Shown: positions 13,193 through 22,310 of the stretch, piece after piece
How the letters are laid out: every line of letters starts with the position of its first letter
Position numbering within the stretch: the stretch's first letter is position 1
Source: Paenirhodobacter hankyongi
GTDB taxonomy: Bacteria > Pseudomonadota > Alphaproteobacteria > Rhodobacterales > Rhodobacteraceae
DNA: 64,000 bases
Direction of reading: 5' to 3'
Assembly (NCBI RefSeq): GCF_003664585.1
Contig: NZ_RCHI01000001.1
Span: 186,001-250,000 of the forward strand
The notes under the pieces: model-generated
Databases searched by the model: none
What the model was told of the DNA's origin: nothing
Seen by the model: only the letters and a program-made list of their open reading frames with translations
Translations under genes and position numbers: made by a program

Positions 13193-13630
13193 ATGGCGAA
13201 CGACTTCACCCCCGGCACGATCTATCTGGAAGACCTTGAAATCGGCATGAGCCGTTCGCTCAGCAAGGTCATCACCGACAAGGACATCGAGATGTTCGCC
13301 GAGGTCTCGACCGACCACAACCCGGTGCACCTCGATGCCGATTATGCCGCGAAGACCATGTTCAAGGGCCGCATCGCGCATGGCATGCTGTCGGCCGGGC
13401 TGATCTCGGCGGTGATCGGCGAGCAGCTGCCGGGCCATGGCACGATCTACCTCGGCCAGTCGCTGAAGTTCCTCGCGCCGGTGCGTCCGGGCGACGAGGT
13501 GGTCGCCGAGGTCAAGGTGGTGGCGATCGACCACGCCCGTCGTCGTGTCACCCTTGAAACCACCTGCTCTGTGGGCGATACCACCGTCATCAAGGGCGAA
13601 GCGCTGGTTCTGGCGCCCTCGCGGAACTGA
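13193..13630 (+). CDS. MaoC-family (R)-specific enoyl-CoA hydratase-like protein
   Basis: A 145-residue single hot-dog domain protein. The hydratase-2 motif reads FAEVSTDHNPVHLD near residue 35-48, with the catalytic Asp and His, followed by GRIAHGMLSAG. This is the pattern of PhaJ-like enzymes that hydrate trans-2-enoyl-CoA to (R)-3-hydroxyacyl-CoA, feeding polyhydroxyalkanoate or fatty-acid pathways. ATG at 13193 fits the domain start; its ribosome site (GGACAG) is weak. It lies 34 bp before ribF and could be cotranscribed with it. A sigma-54-like promoter stands upstream. Confidence 0.88.
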   Translation: MANDFTPGTIYLEDLEIGMSRSLSKVITDKDIEMFAEVSTDHNPVHLDADYAAKTMFKGRIAHGMLSAGLISAVIGEQLPGHGTIYLGQSLKFLAPVRPGDEVVAEVKVVAIDHARRRVTLETTCSVGDTTVIKGEALVLAPSRN

Positions 13631-13664
13631 GACGCGCCGGCCACGGCGCCGGAAGACGGGGAAG

Positions 13665-14588
13665 ATGCAGACGTTCACCCACTGGCAGGATGTGCCCGAG
13701 GCGTTTCGCGGCGCCTCGGTCGCGATGGGAAATTTCGACGGGATCCATCTCGGCCACCAGTCGGTGATCGATCTCGCGCGCGGCAAGGGCCCGCTTGGCA
13801 TCGTCACCTTCGAACCGCACCCGCGGCAGGTCTTCGCCCCCGAGGCGCCGCCCTTCCGGCTGATGAATGCCGAGGCGCGGGCGCACCGGCTGGCGAAGCT
13901 CGGCGTCGAGCGGCTGTTCCAGCTTCCCTTCGATCGCGCCCTTGCCGGGATGAGCGCCGAGGCCTTTGCCCGCGACGTGCTGGCCGAGGGGCTGGGCGTG
14001 CGCCATGTCGCCGTGGGCGGTGACTTCCGCTTCGGCAAGGCGCGCGAGGGCGACACCGCGACGCTGATCGAGCTTGGCCGCCGCTTCGGCTTCGAGGTGA
14101 CGGTGGCGCCGCTGCTGCATCTCGAGGGCGTCGAGATCTCCTCGACCGCGATCCGAAAGGCCCTGGCCGAGGGCCGCCCGCGCGATGCCGCGGCGATGCT
14201 CGGTCACCTGCACCGCATCGAGGGGCCGGTCCTGCACGGCGACAAGCGCGGCCGCGATCTGGGCTTTCCGACCGCGAACATGAGCGTCGCCGGGCTGCAC
14301 CTGCCGCGGCTTGGCGTCTATGCGGTGAAGTTCGACGTGCTCAAGGGCCCGCATGCGGGCAGCTACGAGGGCGCGGCAAGCCTGGGCGTGCGGCCGATGT
14401 TCGGCGAGAACACCCCCAATCTCGAGACCTATGTCTTCGACTTCAAGGGCGATCTTTACGGCGCCGACGTGTCGGTGGCGCTGGTCGAGTATCTGCGCCC
14501 CGAGCTGCGCTTCTCGAGCCTCGATGCGCTTGTCGACCAGATGAAGGCCGATTGCGCGCAGGCGCGGATGATCCTCTCGGGGGCGTGA
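13665..14588 (+). CDS. ribF: Bifunctional riboflavin kinase / FAD synthetase
   Basis: Makes FMN from riboflavin and then FAD. The N-terminal nucleotidyltransferase domain has GNFDGIHLGHQ near residue 21-31 and an ISSTAIRKAL segment near 161. The C-terminal kinase domain has GDKRGRDLGFPTANM near 193. At 307 residues it is normal. ATG at 13665 has a GACGGGGAAG ribosome site; the longer frame upstream overlaps the MaoC gene and is not used. Confidence 0.97.
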   Translation: MQTFTHWQDVPEAFRGASVAMGNFDGIHLGHQSVIDLARGKGPLGIVTFEPHPRQVFAPEAPPFRLMNAEARAHRLAKLGVERLFQLPFDRALAGMSAEAFARDVLAEGLGVRHVAVGGDFRFGKAREGDTATLIELGRRFGFEVTVAPLLHLEGVEISSTAIRKALAEGRPRDAAAMLGHLHRIEGPVLHGDKRGRDLGFPTANMSVAGLHLPRLGVYAVKFDVLKGPHAGSYEGAASLGVRPMFGENTPNLETYVFDFKGDLYGADVSVALVEYLRPELRFSSLDALVDQMKADCAQARMILSGA

Positions 14589-14635
14589 CGCGGCCCCCCC
14601 TTCCCCTTGGCCCCAGTTTGCGGCAGGGTGCGCCG

Positions 14636-15082
14636 ATGACCGATCTTCGCCCCGAATTCTGGACCCTGCCGCTCGCGAAGCTGACGCCCGCGGAATGGGA
14701 AGCGCTGTGCGACGGCTGCGGCCGCTGCTGTCTCAACAAACTCGAATACGAGGACACGGGGGAGCTTGAATTCACCCGCGTCGCCTGCCGGCTGCTCGAT
14801 GACGAGACCTGCCGCTGCACCCGCTATGAAACGCGCCACCAATACGTGCCCGAATGCGTGCTGCTGACGCCGAAGTCGATCCGCAAGATCGCCTACTGGA
14901 TGCCCGCGACCTGCGCCTATCGGCTACGCTTCGAGGGCAAGCCGCTCGAACCCTGGCACTACCTGATCTCGGGCTCGCATGAGACCGTGCACGAGGCGGG
15001 GGTCTCGGTGCGTGGGCGGACGGTGTCGGAAACCGAGGTGCCCGAGGATCTGTGGGACCAGTTCATCATCGAGGAACCGTGA
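14636..15082 (+). CDS. YkgJ/YcgN family cysteine-cluster protein (UPF0260)
   Basis: A 148-residue protein with the Cys cluster CDGCGRCC near residue 24-31 and further Cys in CRLLDDETCRC and ATCAYR. The family is thought to bind zinc or an iron-sulfur cluster; its function is not established. The ATG at 14636 fits the family start (MTDLRPEFW). Its TGA overlaps the ATG of the threonine aldolase by one base, so the two are probably translated from one mRNA. The family has long been known only as UPF0260. Confidence 0.87.
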   Translation: MTDLRPEFWTLPLAKLTPAEWEALCDGCGRCCLNKLEYEDTGELEFTRVACRLLDDETCRCTRYETRHQYVPECVLLTPKSIRKIAYWMPATCAYRLRFEGKPLEPWHYLISGSHETVHEAGVSVRGRTVSETEVPEDLWDQFIIEEP

Positions 15083-16131
15083 TGCATTTCGCCTCTGACA
15101 ACACCGCGGGGGTGGCTCCGCAAATCATGGCGGCGCTCGAGGCCGCGAATGCCGGCAACGTGCCCTCCTATGGCGCCGATGCGCTGACCGAGGCGGTGAC
15201 GGTGCGGCTGCGCGAGATCTTCGAGGCGCCGCAGGCCGCGGTCTATCTGGTGGCGACGGGGACGGTGGCGAATGCGCTGTCCTGTGCGATGTTCTGCGCG
15301 CCCTGGGAGACGGTCTTCTGCCACCGCACCGCCCATATCGAGGAAGACGAGTGCGGTGCGCCCGAATTCTTCATCGGCGGCGGCAAGCTGACGCTGGTCG
15401 ACGGGCCGCATGCGAAGATGGACCCGGCGGCGCTGCGCCGCGCCATCGCCCATACCGGCCGCGGTGGCATCCACAACCTGCAGCGCGGCATGGTCTCGAT
15501 CACCAATGCGACCGAGGCGGGCACCGTCTATTCGGTGGCCGAGGTGACGGCGCTGGCGGAGGTCGCGCGCGATTTCGGCCTGCCGGTGCACATGGACGGG
15601 GCGCGTTTCGCCAATGCCCTGGTCGCGACCGGGGCGAGCCCGGCCGAGATGACCTGGAAGGCGGGTGTCGATGTGCTGAGCTTCGGCGGCACGAAGAACG
15701 GCTGCATGGGCGTCGAGGCGGTGATCCTGTTCGACCCCGCCCGCGCGCGCGACTTCGAGCTGCGGCGCAAGCGTGGGGGGCATCTCTTCTCGAAGCACCG
15801 CTTCCTTGCGGCGCAGATGCTGGCCTATCTGGCGGGCGGGCTGTGGCTCGATCTTGCCGCCCATGCGAATGCGATGGCGGCGCGGCTGTCCGAGGGGATC
15901 GCGGCCTTGCCCGGGGCGAGCCTCGTGCATCCGACCGAGGCGAACGCGGTCTTTGCCGCCGTTCCGCGTGCCGCGCATCGCCGCGCGCAGGCGGCGGGCG
16001 CCGCCTATTACCTGTGGCCCTTCGACCAGTCGCTCGATGGCCCGGGCGAGGAGCCGCTTGCCGCGCGGCTGGTGTGCAGCTGGGCGACGACCGAGGAAGA
16101 GATCGACGAGTTCCTCTCGCTTCTGCGCTGA
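15082..16131 (+). CDS. ltaE: Low-specificity L-threonine aldolase
   Basis: PLP-dependent cytosolic enzyme splitting L-threonine or allo-threonine to glycine and acetaldehyde. It has 349 residues. The N-terminus FASDNTAGVAPQIMAAL, the HMDGARFANAL segment and the PLP lysine in DVLSFGGTKNGCMGVEA are typical of the beta-eliminating lyase family. The ATG at 15082 overlaps the preceding stop codon. It ends facing a minus-strand hydrolase across a 64-bp gap that carries a G7/C7 hairpin. Confidence 0.93.
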   Translation: MHFASDNTAGVAPQIMAALEAANAGNVPSYGADALTEAVTVRLREIFEAPQAAVYLVATGTVANALSCAMFCAPWETVFCHRTAHIEEDECGAPEFFIGGGKLTLVDGPHAKMDPAALRRAIAHTGRGGIHNLQRGMVSITNATEAGTVYSVAEVTALAEVARDFGLPVHMDGARFANALVATGASPAEMTWKAGVDVLSFGGTKNGCMGVEAVILFDPARARDFELRRKRGGHLFSKHRFLAAQMLAYLAGGLWLDLAAHANAMAARLSEGIAALPGASLVHPTEANAVFAAVPRAAHRRAQAAGAAYYLWPFDQSLDGPGEEPLAARLVCSWATTEEEIDEFLSLLR

Positions 16132-16139
16132 GGCCAGGG

Positions 16140-16158
16140 GGGGGGGCGCTGCCCCCCC
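16140..16158. terminator. Bidirectional hairpin between ltaE and the hydrolase
   Basis: GGGGGGGC/GCCCCCCC (16140-16147, 16151-16158) followed by GGAGTATTTT, the same tail found next to palindromes at other convergent gene ends in this window. It probably ends both transcripts. Confidence 0.6.
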
Positions 16159-16195
16159 GGAGTATTTTCCCAGGGAAAGGCCCGGAAGGGGCGCC

Positions 16196-17005
16196 TTAGC
16201 TCCGCTCGAGGTTCAGCGCGATCAGATCGGTGACCTGGCGCGTGTGGGTGAGCGGCAGCATGTGGCCCGCGCCCGGCACGCAGGCCGTGCCGACATCGGC
16301 CATGCGCGCGGCCAGCGCCTCGCAGACCCGCGCCGAGATCGGCGGGCTCTGATCGCCATGGATCAGCATCACCGGCGCGTCGATCGCCTCGATCCCGCCC
16401 GGGCGGCAGATCCGGTCCGGGTCCTCGAAATTCGACGGGGTGACATTCGCCACGATCGGCATCTGCGCGATGAAGCGGGCGCGGTGGCGGTCGGGGATCG
16501 TGTCCCAGGGCACGCCCGCGCCCCAGTCGCGCACGAAGCGGCGCGCGGCCTCTTCCAGCGCGCCTTCGGCGAGGAGGGTGTCGAGGTGGTCCTGATGCGG
16601 GCGCAGCTCGGCCCATTCGGGGCTGTCCTTCGCGGCGGCGAAGAGCACCGGCTCGATCAGGGTGAGCGAACGCACCGCCTCGGGGGCGGCCACGGCAATG
16701 CGCAGCGCGACCGAGGCGCCGAAGCTGTGGCCGATCAGGTCGACGGGCCTCTCGATGAAGGAGGCGGCGATGCGGGTGGCGAGTGTCTGATAGGCGCCGG
16801 GCGCCGCGCCCTCGGCCGCCCACGGGTCCGACTTGCCATGGCCGGGCAGGTCGAAGGCAACGGTCGAGAGCTCGGCGAGCGGCGCCAGCAGCGGCCCCCA
16901 CATGTCCGAGGTGCCGAGCATGCAGTGGATGGCAAGCGCCGGGCGCGGGCCGGTGCCGAACACCTGCCAGCTGATGCCGGTGCCCTCGCGGATGTCCTTT
17001 TCCAT
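16196..17005 (-). CDS. Alpha/beta hydrolase
   Basis: Soluble esterase/lipase-like protein of 269 residues. The nucleophile elbow GHSFGAS lies near residue 93, with Ser as nucleophile. The acid and His of the triad fit HGDQSP near 218 and GAGHMLPL near 246. The ATG at 17005 overlaps the TGA of the upstream isomerase gene, which argues for a two-gene operon; a GTG one codon earlier is also possible. The substrate is unknown. Pairing with a DsbA-fold isomerase hints at aromatic or glutathione-linked metabolism, but this is inference. Confidence 0.85.
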   Translation of the reverse strand: MEKDIREGTGISWQVFGTGPRPALAIHCMLGTSDMWGPLLAPLAELSTVAFDLPGHGKSDPWAAEGAAPGAYQTLATRIAASFIERPVDLIGHSFGASVALRIAVAAPEAVRSLTLIEPVLFAAAKDSPEWAELRPHQDHLDTLLAEGALEEAARRFVRDWGAGVPWDTIPDRHRARFIAQMPIVANVTPSNFEDPDRICRPGGIEAIDAPVMLIHGDQSPPISARVCEALAARMADVGTACVPGAGHMLPLTHTRQVTDLIALNLERS

Positions 17006-17604
17006 CACAGCGCTCCCAGCTCCTCGTCGAGGAAGTCGAGCCGGTCCTGGCCCCAGAACCGCGCATCGGTCTCGCGCAGGATGTAGAAGGGCGAGCCGAA
17101 GACGCCGCGCTCGACCGCCTCCTCGAGGTTGCGCTCGTAGGCGAGCGCACCGGTGAAGAGACCGGTGGTGACGAGGTTCGGATCGAAGCCATGCGCGGTC
17201 AGAAGATCGCGCAGCACCTCGTCCTCGGCGATGTTGCGCCCCTCGGCCCAGAGCGCGCGGCCGATCGCGTGCACGAGCCCGCCCAGATCGCCGCCGCCCG
17301 CCGCCTGCGCCGCGATCACCGCGTAAGAGGCGGGCGCCGGGTTCGGCGGATAGCCCGCGGGCGCCAGCGTCAGCGGCAGGCCGAGCCGTTTCGACCAGCG
17401 GGTGAGTTCCTGGCTGCGATAGGCGAGCCGGTTCGGGTGCCGGCCGGCGGGGCGGGTGCCCCCCGTGCGGTCGAAGAGCCCAAGCAGGTCAAGCGGCTTG
17501 TAGGCGATCTCGGCCCCGTGGCGGGCGGCGATTTCCTCGAGTCGCAGCCCGGCAAGGTAGGTCCAGGGGCTGAAGACCGAGAAAAAGTAGTCGATATGGG
17601 CCAT
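17005..17604 (-). CDS. 2-hydroxychromene-2-carboxylate isomerase family protein (DsbA/GST-kappa fold)
   Basis: A 199-residue protein beginning HIDYFFSVFSPWTYLAG, the typical start of HCCA isomerase and GST-kappa proteins; SPW with the Ser replaces the CxxC of DsbA. The C-terminal GVFGSPFYI-R cis-proline segment and FWGQDRLDFL are conserved. Family members use glutathione to isomerise naphthalene breakdown products, but most genomic copies, like this one, have no degradation genes nearby. It is the first gene of a pair with the hydrolase at 16196. Confidence 0.85.
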   Translation of the reverse strand: MAHIDYFFSVFSPWTYLAGLRLEEIAARHGAEIAYKPLDLLGLFDRTGGTRPAGRHPNRLAYRSQELTRWSKRLGLPLTLAPAGYPPNPAPASYAVIAAQAAGGGDLGGLVHAIGRALWAEGRNIAEDEVLRDLLTAHGFDPNLVTTGLFTGALAYERNLEEAVERGVFGSPFYILRETDARFWGQDRLDFLDEELGAL

Positions 17605-17717
17605 CAGGGCTCCTTTGGGGCATGCGCGGCGTTTGCGGGGAGGCTAGCCCGGTGCTAAGGCAGGCGCAATCTTCGCGAATCCGCCGGTCTGCTCCCGGCG
17701 CAGACCAGAGGTAGCTG

Positions 17718-18737
17718 ATGCCCGTCATGACTGAACCGAAACTCATTGCTGGCAATGCCAACACGCCGCTCGCCCAAGCCATCGCGCGCCGGATGTCGAT
17801 GCACCGGGGGATGTCGGTGAACCTCGTCGACGCCCGGGTCGAGCGCTTCAACGATCAGGAGATCTTCGTCGAGGTCTACGAGAACGTCCGCGGCGAGGAC
17901 ATGTACATCATCCAGCCGACCTCGAACCCGGCGAATGACAACCTGATGGAACTGCTGATCATGACCGACGCGCTGAAGCGCTCCTCGGCCGATCGCATCA
18001 CCGCCGTGATCCCCTATTTCGGCTATGCCCGTCAGGACCGCCGCGCCAAGGCCCGCACGCCGATCTCGGCCAAGCTGGTCGCCAACCTGCTGACCGAGGC
18101 CGGCGTCGACCGGATCCTGACGCTCGACCTGCACGCGGCGCAGATCCAGGGCTTCTTCGACATTCCCGTCGACAACCTCTATGCCTCGCCGGTCTTCGCG
18201 CTCGACATCCTGCACAACTTCAAGGGCCAGCTCGACGACGTGATGGTGATCTCGCCCGACGTCGGCGGCGTGGCCCGTGCCCGCGAGCTCGCAAAACGCA
18301 TCGGCGCGCCGCTCGCCATCGTCGACAAGCGCCGCGAGAAGGCGGGCGAGGTTGCCGGCATGACGGTGATCGGCGACGTGACCGGCAAGAAATGCTTCAT
18401 CGTCGACGACATCTGCGACACCGCGGGCACGCTGTGCAAGGCGGCCGAGGTGCTGATGGAAGCCGGCGCGACCGAGGTTCATGCCTATATCACCCATGGC
18501 GTCCTGTCGGGCCCGGCGGTCGAGCGCGTGCGCAACTCGGTGATGAAGTCGCTTGTCATCACCGACTCGATCCAGGCGACGCCGGCGACGCTTGCCTGCC
18601 CGAACATCCGCATCGTGCCGACCGCGCCGATGTTCGCCCAGGCGATCCTGAACACCTGGTCGGGCACCTCGGTCAGCTCGCTGTTCGAGACCGACACGCT
18701 GGTGCCGATCTACGAAGGCTTCTACTCGCAAAGCTGA
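17718..18737 (+). CDS. prs: Ribose-phosphate pyrophosphokinase
   Basis: Makes phosphoribosyl pyrophosphate, the precursor for purines, pyrimidines, histidine and tryptophan. It has 339 residues. Motifs include [16 protein letters not shown], the [12 protein letters not shown] nucleotide loop near 111, [11 protein letters not shown], and the PRPP-binding [13 protein letters not shown] near 232-244. ATG at 17718 has an AGAGGTAGC ribosome site; an ATG three codons later is an alternative. A strong terminator follows. Confidence 0.98.
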   Translation: MPVMTEPKLIAGNANTPLAQAIARRMSMHRGMSVNLVDARVERFNDQEIFVEVYENVRGEDMYIIQPTSNPANDNLMELLIMTDALKRSSADRITAVIPYFGYARQDRRAKARTPISAKLVANLLTEAGVDRILTLDLHAAQIQGFFDIPVDNLYASPVFALDILHNFKGQLDDVMVISPDVGGVARARELAKRIGAPLAIVDKRREKAGEVAGMTVIGDVTGKKCFIVDDICDTAGTLCKAAEVLMEAGATEVHAYITHGVLSGPAVERVRNSVMKSLVITDSIQATPATLACPNIRIVPTAPMFAQAILNTWSGTSVSSLFETDTLVPIYEGFYSQS

Positions 18738-18761
18738 TCTCAGCCGAGGCGACGGACCATG

Positions 18762-18787
18762 GGCCCGGGGATTTCCCCGGGCCTTTT
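18762..18787 (+). terminator. Terminator of prs
   Basis: GGCCCGGGG/CCCCGGGCC stem (18762-18770, 18775-18783), loop ATTT, then TTTT. It is 25 bp beyond the prs stop and rules out upstream starts for the next gene. Confidence 0.88.
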
Positions 18788-18840
18788 CCTTGCGCGAAGG
18801 TCGGATTGCGCGGGGCCGACGATCGGCGCAGCCTTGGGCG

Positions 18841-19677
18841 ATGCGGCTGTTCCTGCTCACCACCCTCGTGATGATCGCCTTCGCGGCGAATTCGGTGCTG
18901 AACCGGATGGCGGTCGGCGTCGCGGGGCTCGATCCGGCGCTGGCGGGCGTGGTGCGGCTCGGTGCGGGGGCAGGGGTGCTGATCGCCCTGACGCTCGCCC
19001 GGCGGGGCAGTACCGCGCTGCGCCTGCCGCCGCGGGTGGCGCTCGCCGGGATGGCGACGCTTTTTCTCTATATCCTCGGCTTCACCCTGGCGAACGGTCG
19101 CATCGACGCGGGCGTCGGCGCGCTGATCCTCTTCGGCTCGGTGCAGATCACCATGTTCGCGGCGGCGCTGATTGGCGGTGAGCGGGTCGGGCGCTGGCGG
19201 CTGATCGGGGCGGGTGTGGCCTTTGCCGGGCTTGCGGTGCTGGTGGCGCCCGCGGGCGGTGTCACGGTCGATCGGCTGGGCGCGGCCTTCATGGCGGCGG
19301 GCGGACTCGGCTGGGGGCTCTATTCGCTGAACGGCCGGCGGGCGCGTGATCCGCTCGGCGCGACGGCGGTGAACTTTTCGCTCGCGCTGCTGCCGGCGCT
19401 GGCCTGGCTCGCACTGCGCGGCGCGGTGCCGGCACCCACCTGGGGGATCTGGCCGGCGCTCGTCTCGGGGGCGGTCACCTCGGGGCTTGGCTATGCACTG
19501 TGGTATGCGGTGGTGCCGCACCTTGCCAAAAGCCTTGCCGCCGTCGCGCAGCTCTCCGTGCCGGTGCTGGCGGCGCTTGGCGGGGCCATATTGCTCGCCG
19601 AGGTTCCGGGGCCGCGCTTCTGGGCGGCGGCGGTGCTGGTTCTGGGGGGCATCGCGCTGTCGCTGCGCAAGGGCTAG
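18841..19677 (+). CDS. EamA-family (DMT superfamily) transporter
   Basis: Inner-membrane permease of 278 residues built as two EamA halves with about ten hydrophobic helices. Characteristic pieces include LFLLTTLVMIAFAANSVLNR at the start, an inner ERVGRWRLIGAGVAFAGL and a second-half VPVLAALGGAILLAE. ATG at 18841 puts the first helix directly at the N-terminus; earlier starts would overlap the prs terminator. The family exports amino acids or metabolites; the substrate here is unknown. It converges on purK. Confidence 0.87.
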   Translation: MRLFLLTTLVMIAFAANSVLNRMAVGVAGLDPALAGVVRLGAGAGVLIALTLARRGSTALRLPPRVALAGMATLFLYILGFTLANGRIDAGVGALILFGSVQITMFAAALIGGERVGRWRLIGAGVAFAGLAVLVAPAGGVTVDRLGAAFMAAGGLGWGLYSLNGRRARDPLGATAVNFSLALLPALAWLALRGAVPAPTWGIWPALVSGAVTSGLGYALWYAVVPHLAKSLAAVAQLSVPVLAALGGAILLAEVPGPRFWAAAVLVLGGIALSLRKG

Positions 19678-19709
19678 GGGCGCTGCCCCTCTGGGCCTGC
19701 GGCCCATTC

Positions 19710-19769
19710 ACCCCGAGGTATTTTGAGCAAGATGAAAGCCTCTTCATCTTGCCTGAAATACCTCGGGGT
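19710..19769. repeat. Long palindrome at a convergent gene end (family copy 1)
   Basis: A 14-bp outer stem (19710-19723 with 19756-19769; CCCCGAGGTATTT arm) and a 10-bp inner stem GCAAGATGAA/TTCATCTTGC are separated by a 3-nt mismatch, with a 6-nt loop. The arms are almost identical to the element at 60199-60290. A second hairpin CCGGGGC/GCCCCGG follows at 19770-19786. It separates EamA (+) and purK (-) and probably terminates both. Confidence 0.9.
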
Positions 19770-19789
19770 CCGGGGCAGAGCCCCGGCGC

Positions 19790-20854
19790 TCAGAGCACGC
19801 GGTTGACGTGGCCCATCTTGCGACCGGGTTTGGCCTCGGCCTTGCCGTAAAGATGGATCTGCGTGCGCGGCTCCTTCGCCAGCACCGGCACCCGCGCGAC
19901 ATCGTCGCCGATCAGGTTCAGCATCTCGACATCGGCATAGCGGCTGCCGTCGCCAAGCGGCCAGCCGGCAAGCGCGCGGATGTGCTGTTCGAACTGGTCG
20001 ACGGTGCAGCCCGCCTGCGTCCAGTGGCCCGAGTTGTGCACCCGCGGCGCGATCTCGTTCACCAGCAGGCCCTTCGGCGTGACGAAAAGCTCGACCCCAA
20101 GCACGCCGACGTAATCGAGCGCGTTGAGGATCTTCGCGGCGATCAGCACCGCGTCCGAACGCAGCGCGGGCGAGATCCGCGCCGGCACCGTCGTCGTGTG
20201 CAAAATCCCGTCGCGGTGCACGTTCTCGCCCGGATCGAAGCAGGAGACCGACCCGTCAAGCCCGCGCGCCGCGATCACAGAGATCTCGCAGCTGAACTCG
20301 ACGAAGCCCTCGAGCACGGCGGGCGCACCCGCCATCGCGGCAAGCGCGGCGGGCGCGTCCTCGGGCGTCTTGATCCGCGCCTGGCCCTTGCCGTCATAGC
20401 CGAGCCGGGTGGTCTTGAGGATCGAGGGCGTGCCGATCGTGGCGAGCGCCGCCTCGAGCGAGGCCATGTCCTCGGCCGCCGCCCAGGGGGCGGTCGAAAG
20501 GCCGATCCCGTTCAGGAAGGCCTTTTCCTGCAGCCGGTCCTGCGAGATCGCCAGGGCCCGGCGGTTCGGGTGGATCGGACGCAGCCGCTCGATCAGATCG
20601 AGCGCGGCGGTCGGGATGTTCTCGAATTCATAGGTCACCACGTCGACGCTTTCCGCAAAGGCGGTGAGCGCGGCCTCGTCCTCGTAAGGCGCGGTCGTCA
20701 CCTTCCAGGCGACCTGACCCGCCGGCGGCTCGGCGCCCGGCTCGAAGATGTGGCAGCGAAAGCCGAGCCGCGAGGCCGCGACCGAGAGCATGCGGCCAAG
20801 CTGGCCGCCGCCGAGAATGCCGATGGTGGCGCCGGGTTTCAGGGTCTCAGTCAT
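19790..20854 (-). CDS. purK: N5-carboxyaminoimidazole ribonucleotide synthase
   Basis: ATP-grasp enzyme of purine synthesis that carboxylates AIR to N5-CAIR using bicarbonate and ATP. It has 354 residues. GGGQLGRML lies at residues 15-23, the ATP-grasp core includes [14 protein letters not shown] near 145, and [14 protein letters not shown] near 270 is the PurK signature. Its start overlaps the end of purE by 8 bp, so the pair is translationally coupled. Confidence 0.97.
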   Translation of the reverse strand: MTETLKPGATIGILGGGQLGRMLSVAASRLGFRCHIFEPGAEPPAGQVAWKVTTAPYEDEAALTAFAESVDVVTYEFENIPTAALDLIERLRPIHPNRRALAISQDRLQEKAFLNGIGLSTAPWAAAEDMASLEAALATIGTPSILKTTRLGYDGKGQARIKTPEDAPAALAAMAGAPAVLEGFVEFSCEISVIAARGLDGSVSCFDPGENVHRDGILHTTTVPARISPALRSDAVLIAAKILNALDYVGVLGVELFVTPKGLLVNEIAPRVHNSGHWTQAGCTVDQFEQHIRALAGWPLGDGSRYADVEMLNLIGDDVARVPVLAKEPRTQIHLYGKAEAKPGRKMGHVNRVL

Positions 20855-21332
20855 CTTGCGGCTCGTCGGGAATGGAGGCGGAAAGGGCGGCGCGCCAGGC
20901 GTCGAGGCGTTCGGCGAGCGCAGCGTCGGAGATCGCGAGGATGCCCGCGGCCATCAGCCCGGCATTCGCCGCGCCCGCGGCACCGATCGCCATGGTGGCG
21001 ACGGGGAAGCCCTTCGGCATCTGCACGATCGAATAGAGGCTGTCGACGCCCGAGAGCGCCTTCGTCTGCACCGGCACGCCGATCACCGGCACCCGGGTCT
21101 TCGAGGCCATCATGCCCGGCAGATGCGCGGCGCCGCCGGCGCCGGCGATGATGACATGGAGCCCGCGCTCGACCGCGGTCTTGCCATAGCTCCAGAGCCG
21201 GTCGGGGGTGCGGTGGGCCGAGACGATCTTCTTCTCGTAGGGAACGCCGAGCTCGTCGAGCACCGCCGCCGCCTCGCGCATGGTCGCCCAGTCGGACTGG
21301 CTGCCCATGATGATTCCCACTTTCACGCTCAT
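20847..21332 (-). CDS. purE: N5-carboxyaminoimidazole ribonucleotide mutase
   Basis: Class I PurE that converts N5-CAIR to CAIR in purine biosynthesis. It has 161 residues. [10 protein letters not shown] at 9-18, SAHRTPDR near 40 and the [11 protein letters not shown] loop near 66 are the active-site signatures. It is the first gene of purEK. The upstream gap to the DUF465 gene is 82 bp and shows no clear riboswitch. Confidence 0.97.
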   Translation of the reverse strand: MSVKVGIIMGSQSDWATMREAAAVLDELGVPYEKKIVSAHRTPDRLWSYGKTAVERGLHVIIAGAGGAAHLPGMMASKTRVPVIGVPVQTKALSGVDSLYSIVQMPKGFPVATMAIGAAGAANAGLMAAGILAISDAALAERLDAWRAALSASIPDEPQDD

Positions 21333-21414
21333 CGCCGCCCTCGCTGTTGTCGCGCGGGCACTATAGGCGGCAGGCCCGGAACGGCAAGGGGGCCGGGCGG
21401 GGCAGGGGCCGCCA

Positions 21415-21645
21415 TCAGGCGATGATGTCGGGGGTGAGGCGGTCCTCGATCCGGGCGATCTGGTCCTTGAGCGACAGTTTCTGCTTCTTCAGCCGCACGA
21501 TGCGCAGCTGATCGGGATGGCCGGTGTCGACGAGCGCCGCAATCGCCTCGTCCAGATCGCGATGTTCGCGCCGAAGGACCGCAAGCTTCAGCCGCAGCAC
21601 TTCTTCGGTGTTCATCTCGACGGGGGCATCGCTGTGGGCGTTCAT
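21415..21645 (-). CDS. Small DUF465 (YdcH-like) protein
   Basis: A 76-residue, charged, mostly helical protein. The C-terminal two thirds ([20 protein letters not shown], then [18 protein letters not shown]) form the DUF465 helical hairpin found in many proteobacteria; its function is unknown. The start at 21645 precedes a plausible N-terminus; the internal Met (MNTEEVL) is an alternative. The frame is open farther upstream but without a ribosome site. It is divergent from the Hsp20 gene. Confidence 0.82.
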   Translation of the reverse strand: MNAHSDAPVEMNTEEVLRLKLAVLRREHRDLDEAIAALVDTGHPDQLRIVRLKKQKLSLKDQIARIEDRLTPDIIA

Positions 21646-21779
21646 GTCCGGCTTTCGGGCTTCTGACTGGCTCTGGCTTGCAAGGCGCGCGGGCGACTCG
21701 GCCCCCGGCTGAGGACAAATATAGCAATTCCTTGCGTTTGCGGGGAAAAATTCGCGGTGCGGCCCGGCGGCAGGAACCC

Positions 21780-21808
21780 CTTGCAGCTGCGGCATCGCCT
21801 GCCCATAT
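21780..21808 (+). promoter_or_regulatory. Heat-shock (sigma-32-like) promoter of the hsp20 gene
   Basis: CTTGCAG at 21780-21786, a 14-bp spacer and GCCCATAT at 21801-21808. The -10 matches seven of eight positions of the CCCCATNT heat-shock consensus and the -35 keeps the CTTG core. Spacing is right, and the leader to the Hsp20 ATG would be about 60 nt. Confidence 0.5.
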
Positions 21809-21875
21809 CTGTGCGGAACGGGCTGCCGCAGCGCGGGGCCCGCAACCGCAATGTCGCTGATCAAGGGCTTGCCTG

Positions 21876-22289
21876 ATGACGAAACTGAGCTTTGGCGCGC
21901 ATCCCTATCTGCTGGGCTTTGACCAGCTGGAGCGCCTTGTCGAGCGGACGGCCAAGTCCGGCTCCGACTCCTATCCGCCTTACAACATCGAACAGAACGG
22001 CCCCGATGCCTTCCGCATCACCCTTGCGGTGGCGGGCTTCGCCGAGGATGACCTGGCGATCACCATGGAGGACCGGGCGCTGGTGATCCGTGGCCGGCAG
22101 GCCGATGACCTCGGCGAGCGGATCTTCCTGCACCGCGGCATCGCCGCGCGCGCCTTCCAGCGCAGCTTCGTGCTGGCCGATGGCGTCGAGGTGGCGGGGG
22201 CGGCGCTCGAGAACGGGCTGCTGCATGTCGATCTGAAGCGGGTGATGCCCGATCCGGTGGTGCAGTCGATCCCGATCCGGCGGCGGTGA
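21876..22289 (+). CDS. Hsp20-family small heat shock protein
   Basis: ATP-independent holdase of 137 residues that keeps unfolding proteins soluble. The alpha-crystallin domain runs from about residue 33 (YPPYNIEQNGPDAFRITLAV) to about 125, with the ALENGLLHVDL motif near 112-122 standing in for the usual A-x-x-x-n-GvL signature. It resembles IbpA-type proteins of alphaproteobacteria. A DUF1150 gene follows by 21 bp, a pairing typical of Rhodobacteraceae. A heat-shock promoter candidate lies upstream. Confidence 0.93.
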   Translation: MTKLSFGAHPYLLGFDQLERLVERTAKSGSDSYPPYNIEQNGPDAFRITLAVAGFAEDDLAITMEDRALVIRGRQADDLGERIFLHRGIAARAFQRSFVLADGVEVAGAALENGLLHVDLKRVMPDPVVQSIPIRRR

Positions 22290-22310
22290 ACATCAGGCAA
22301 GGAGGCTGAA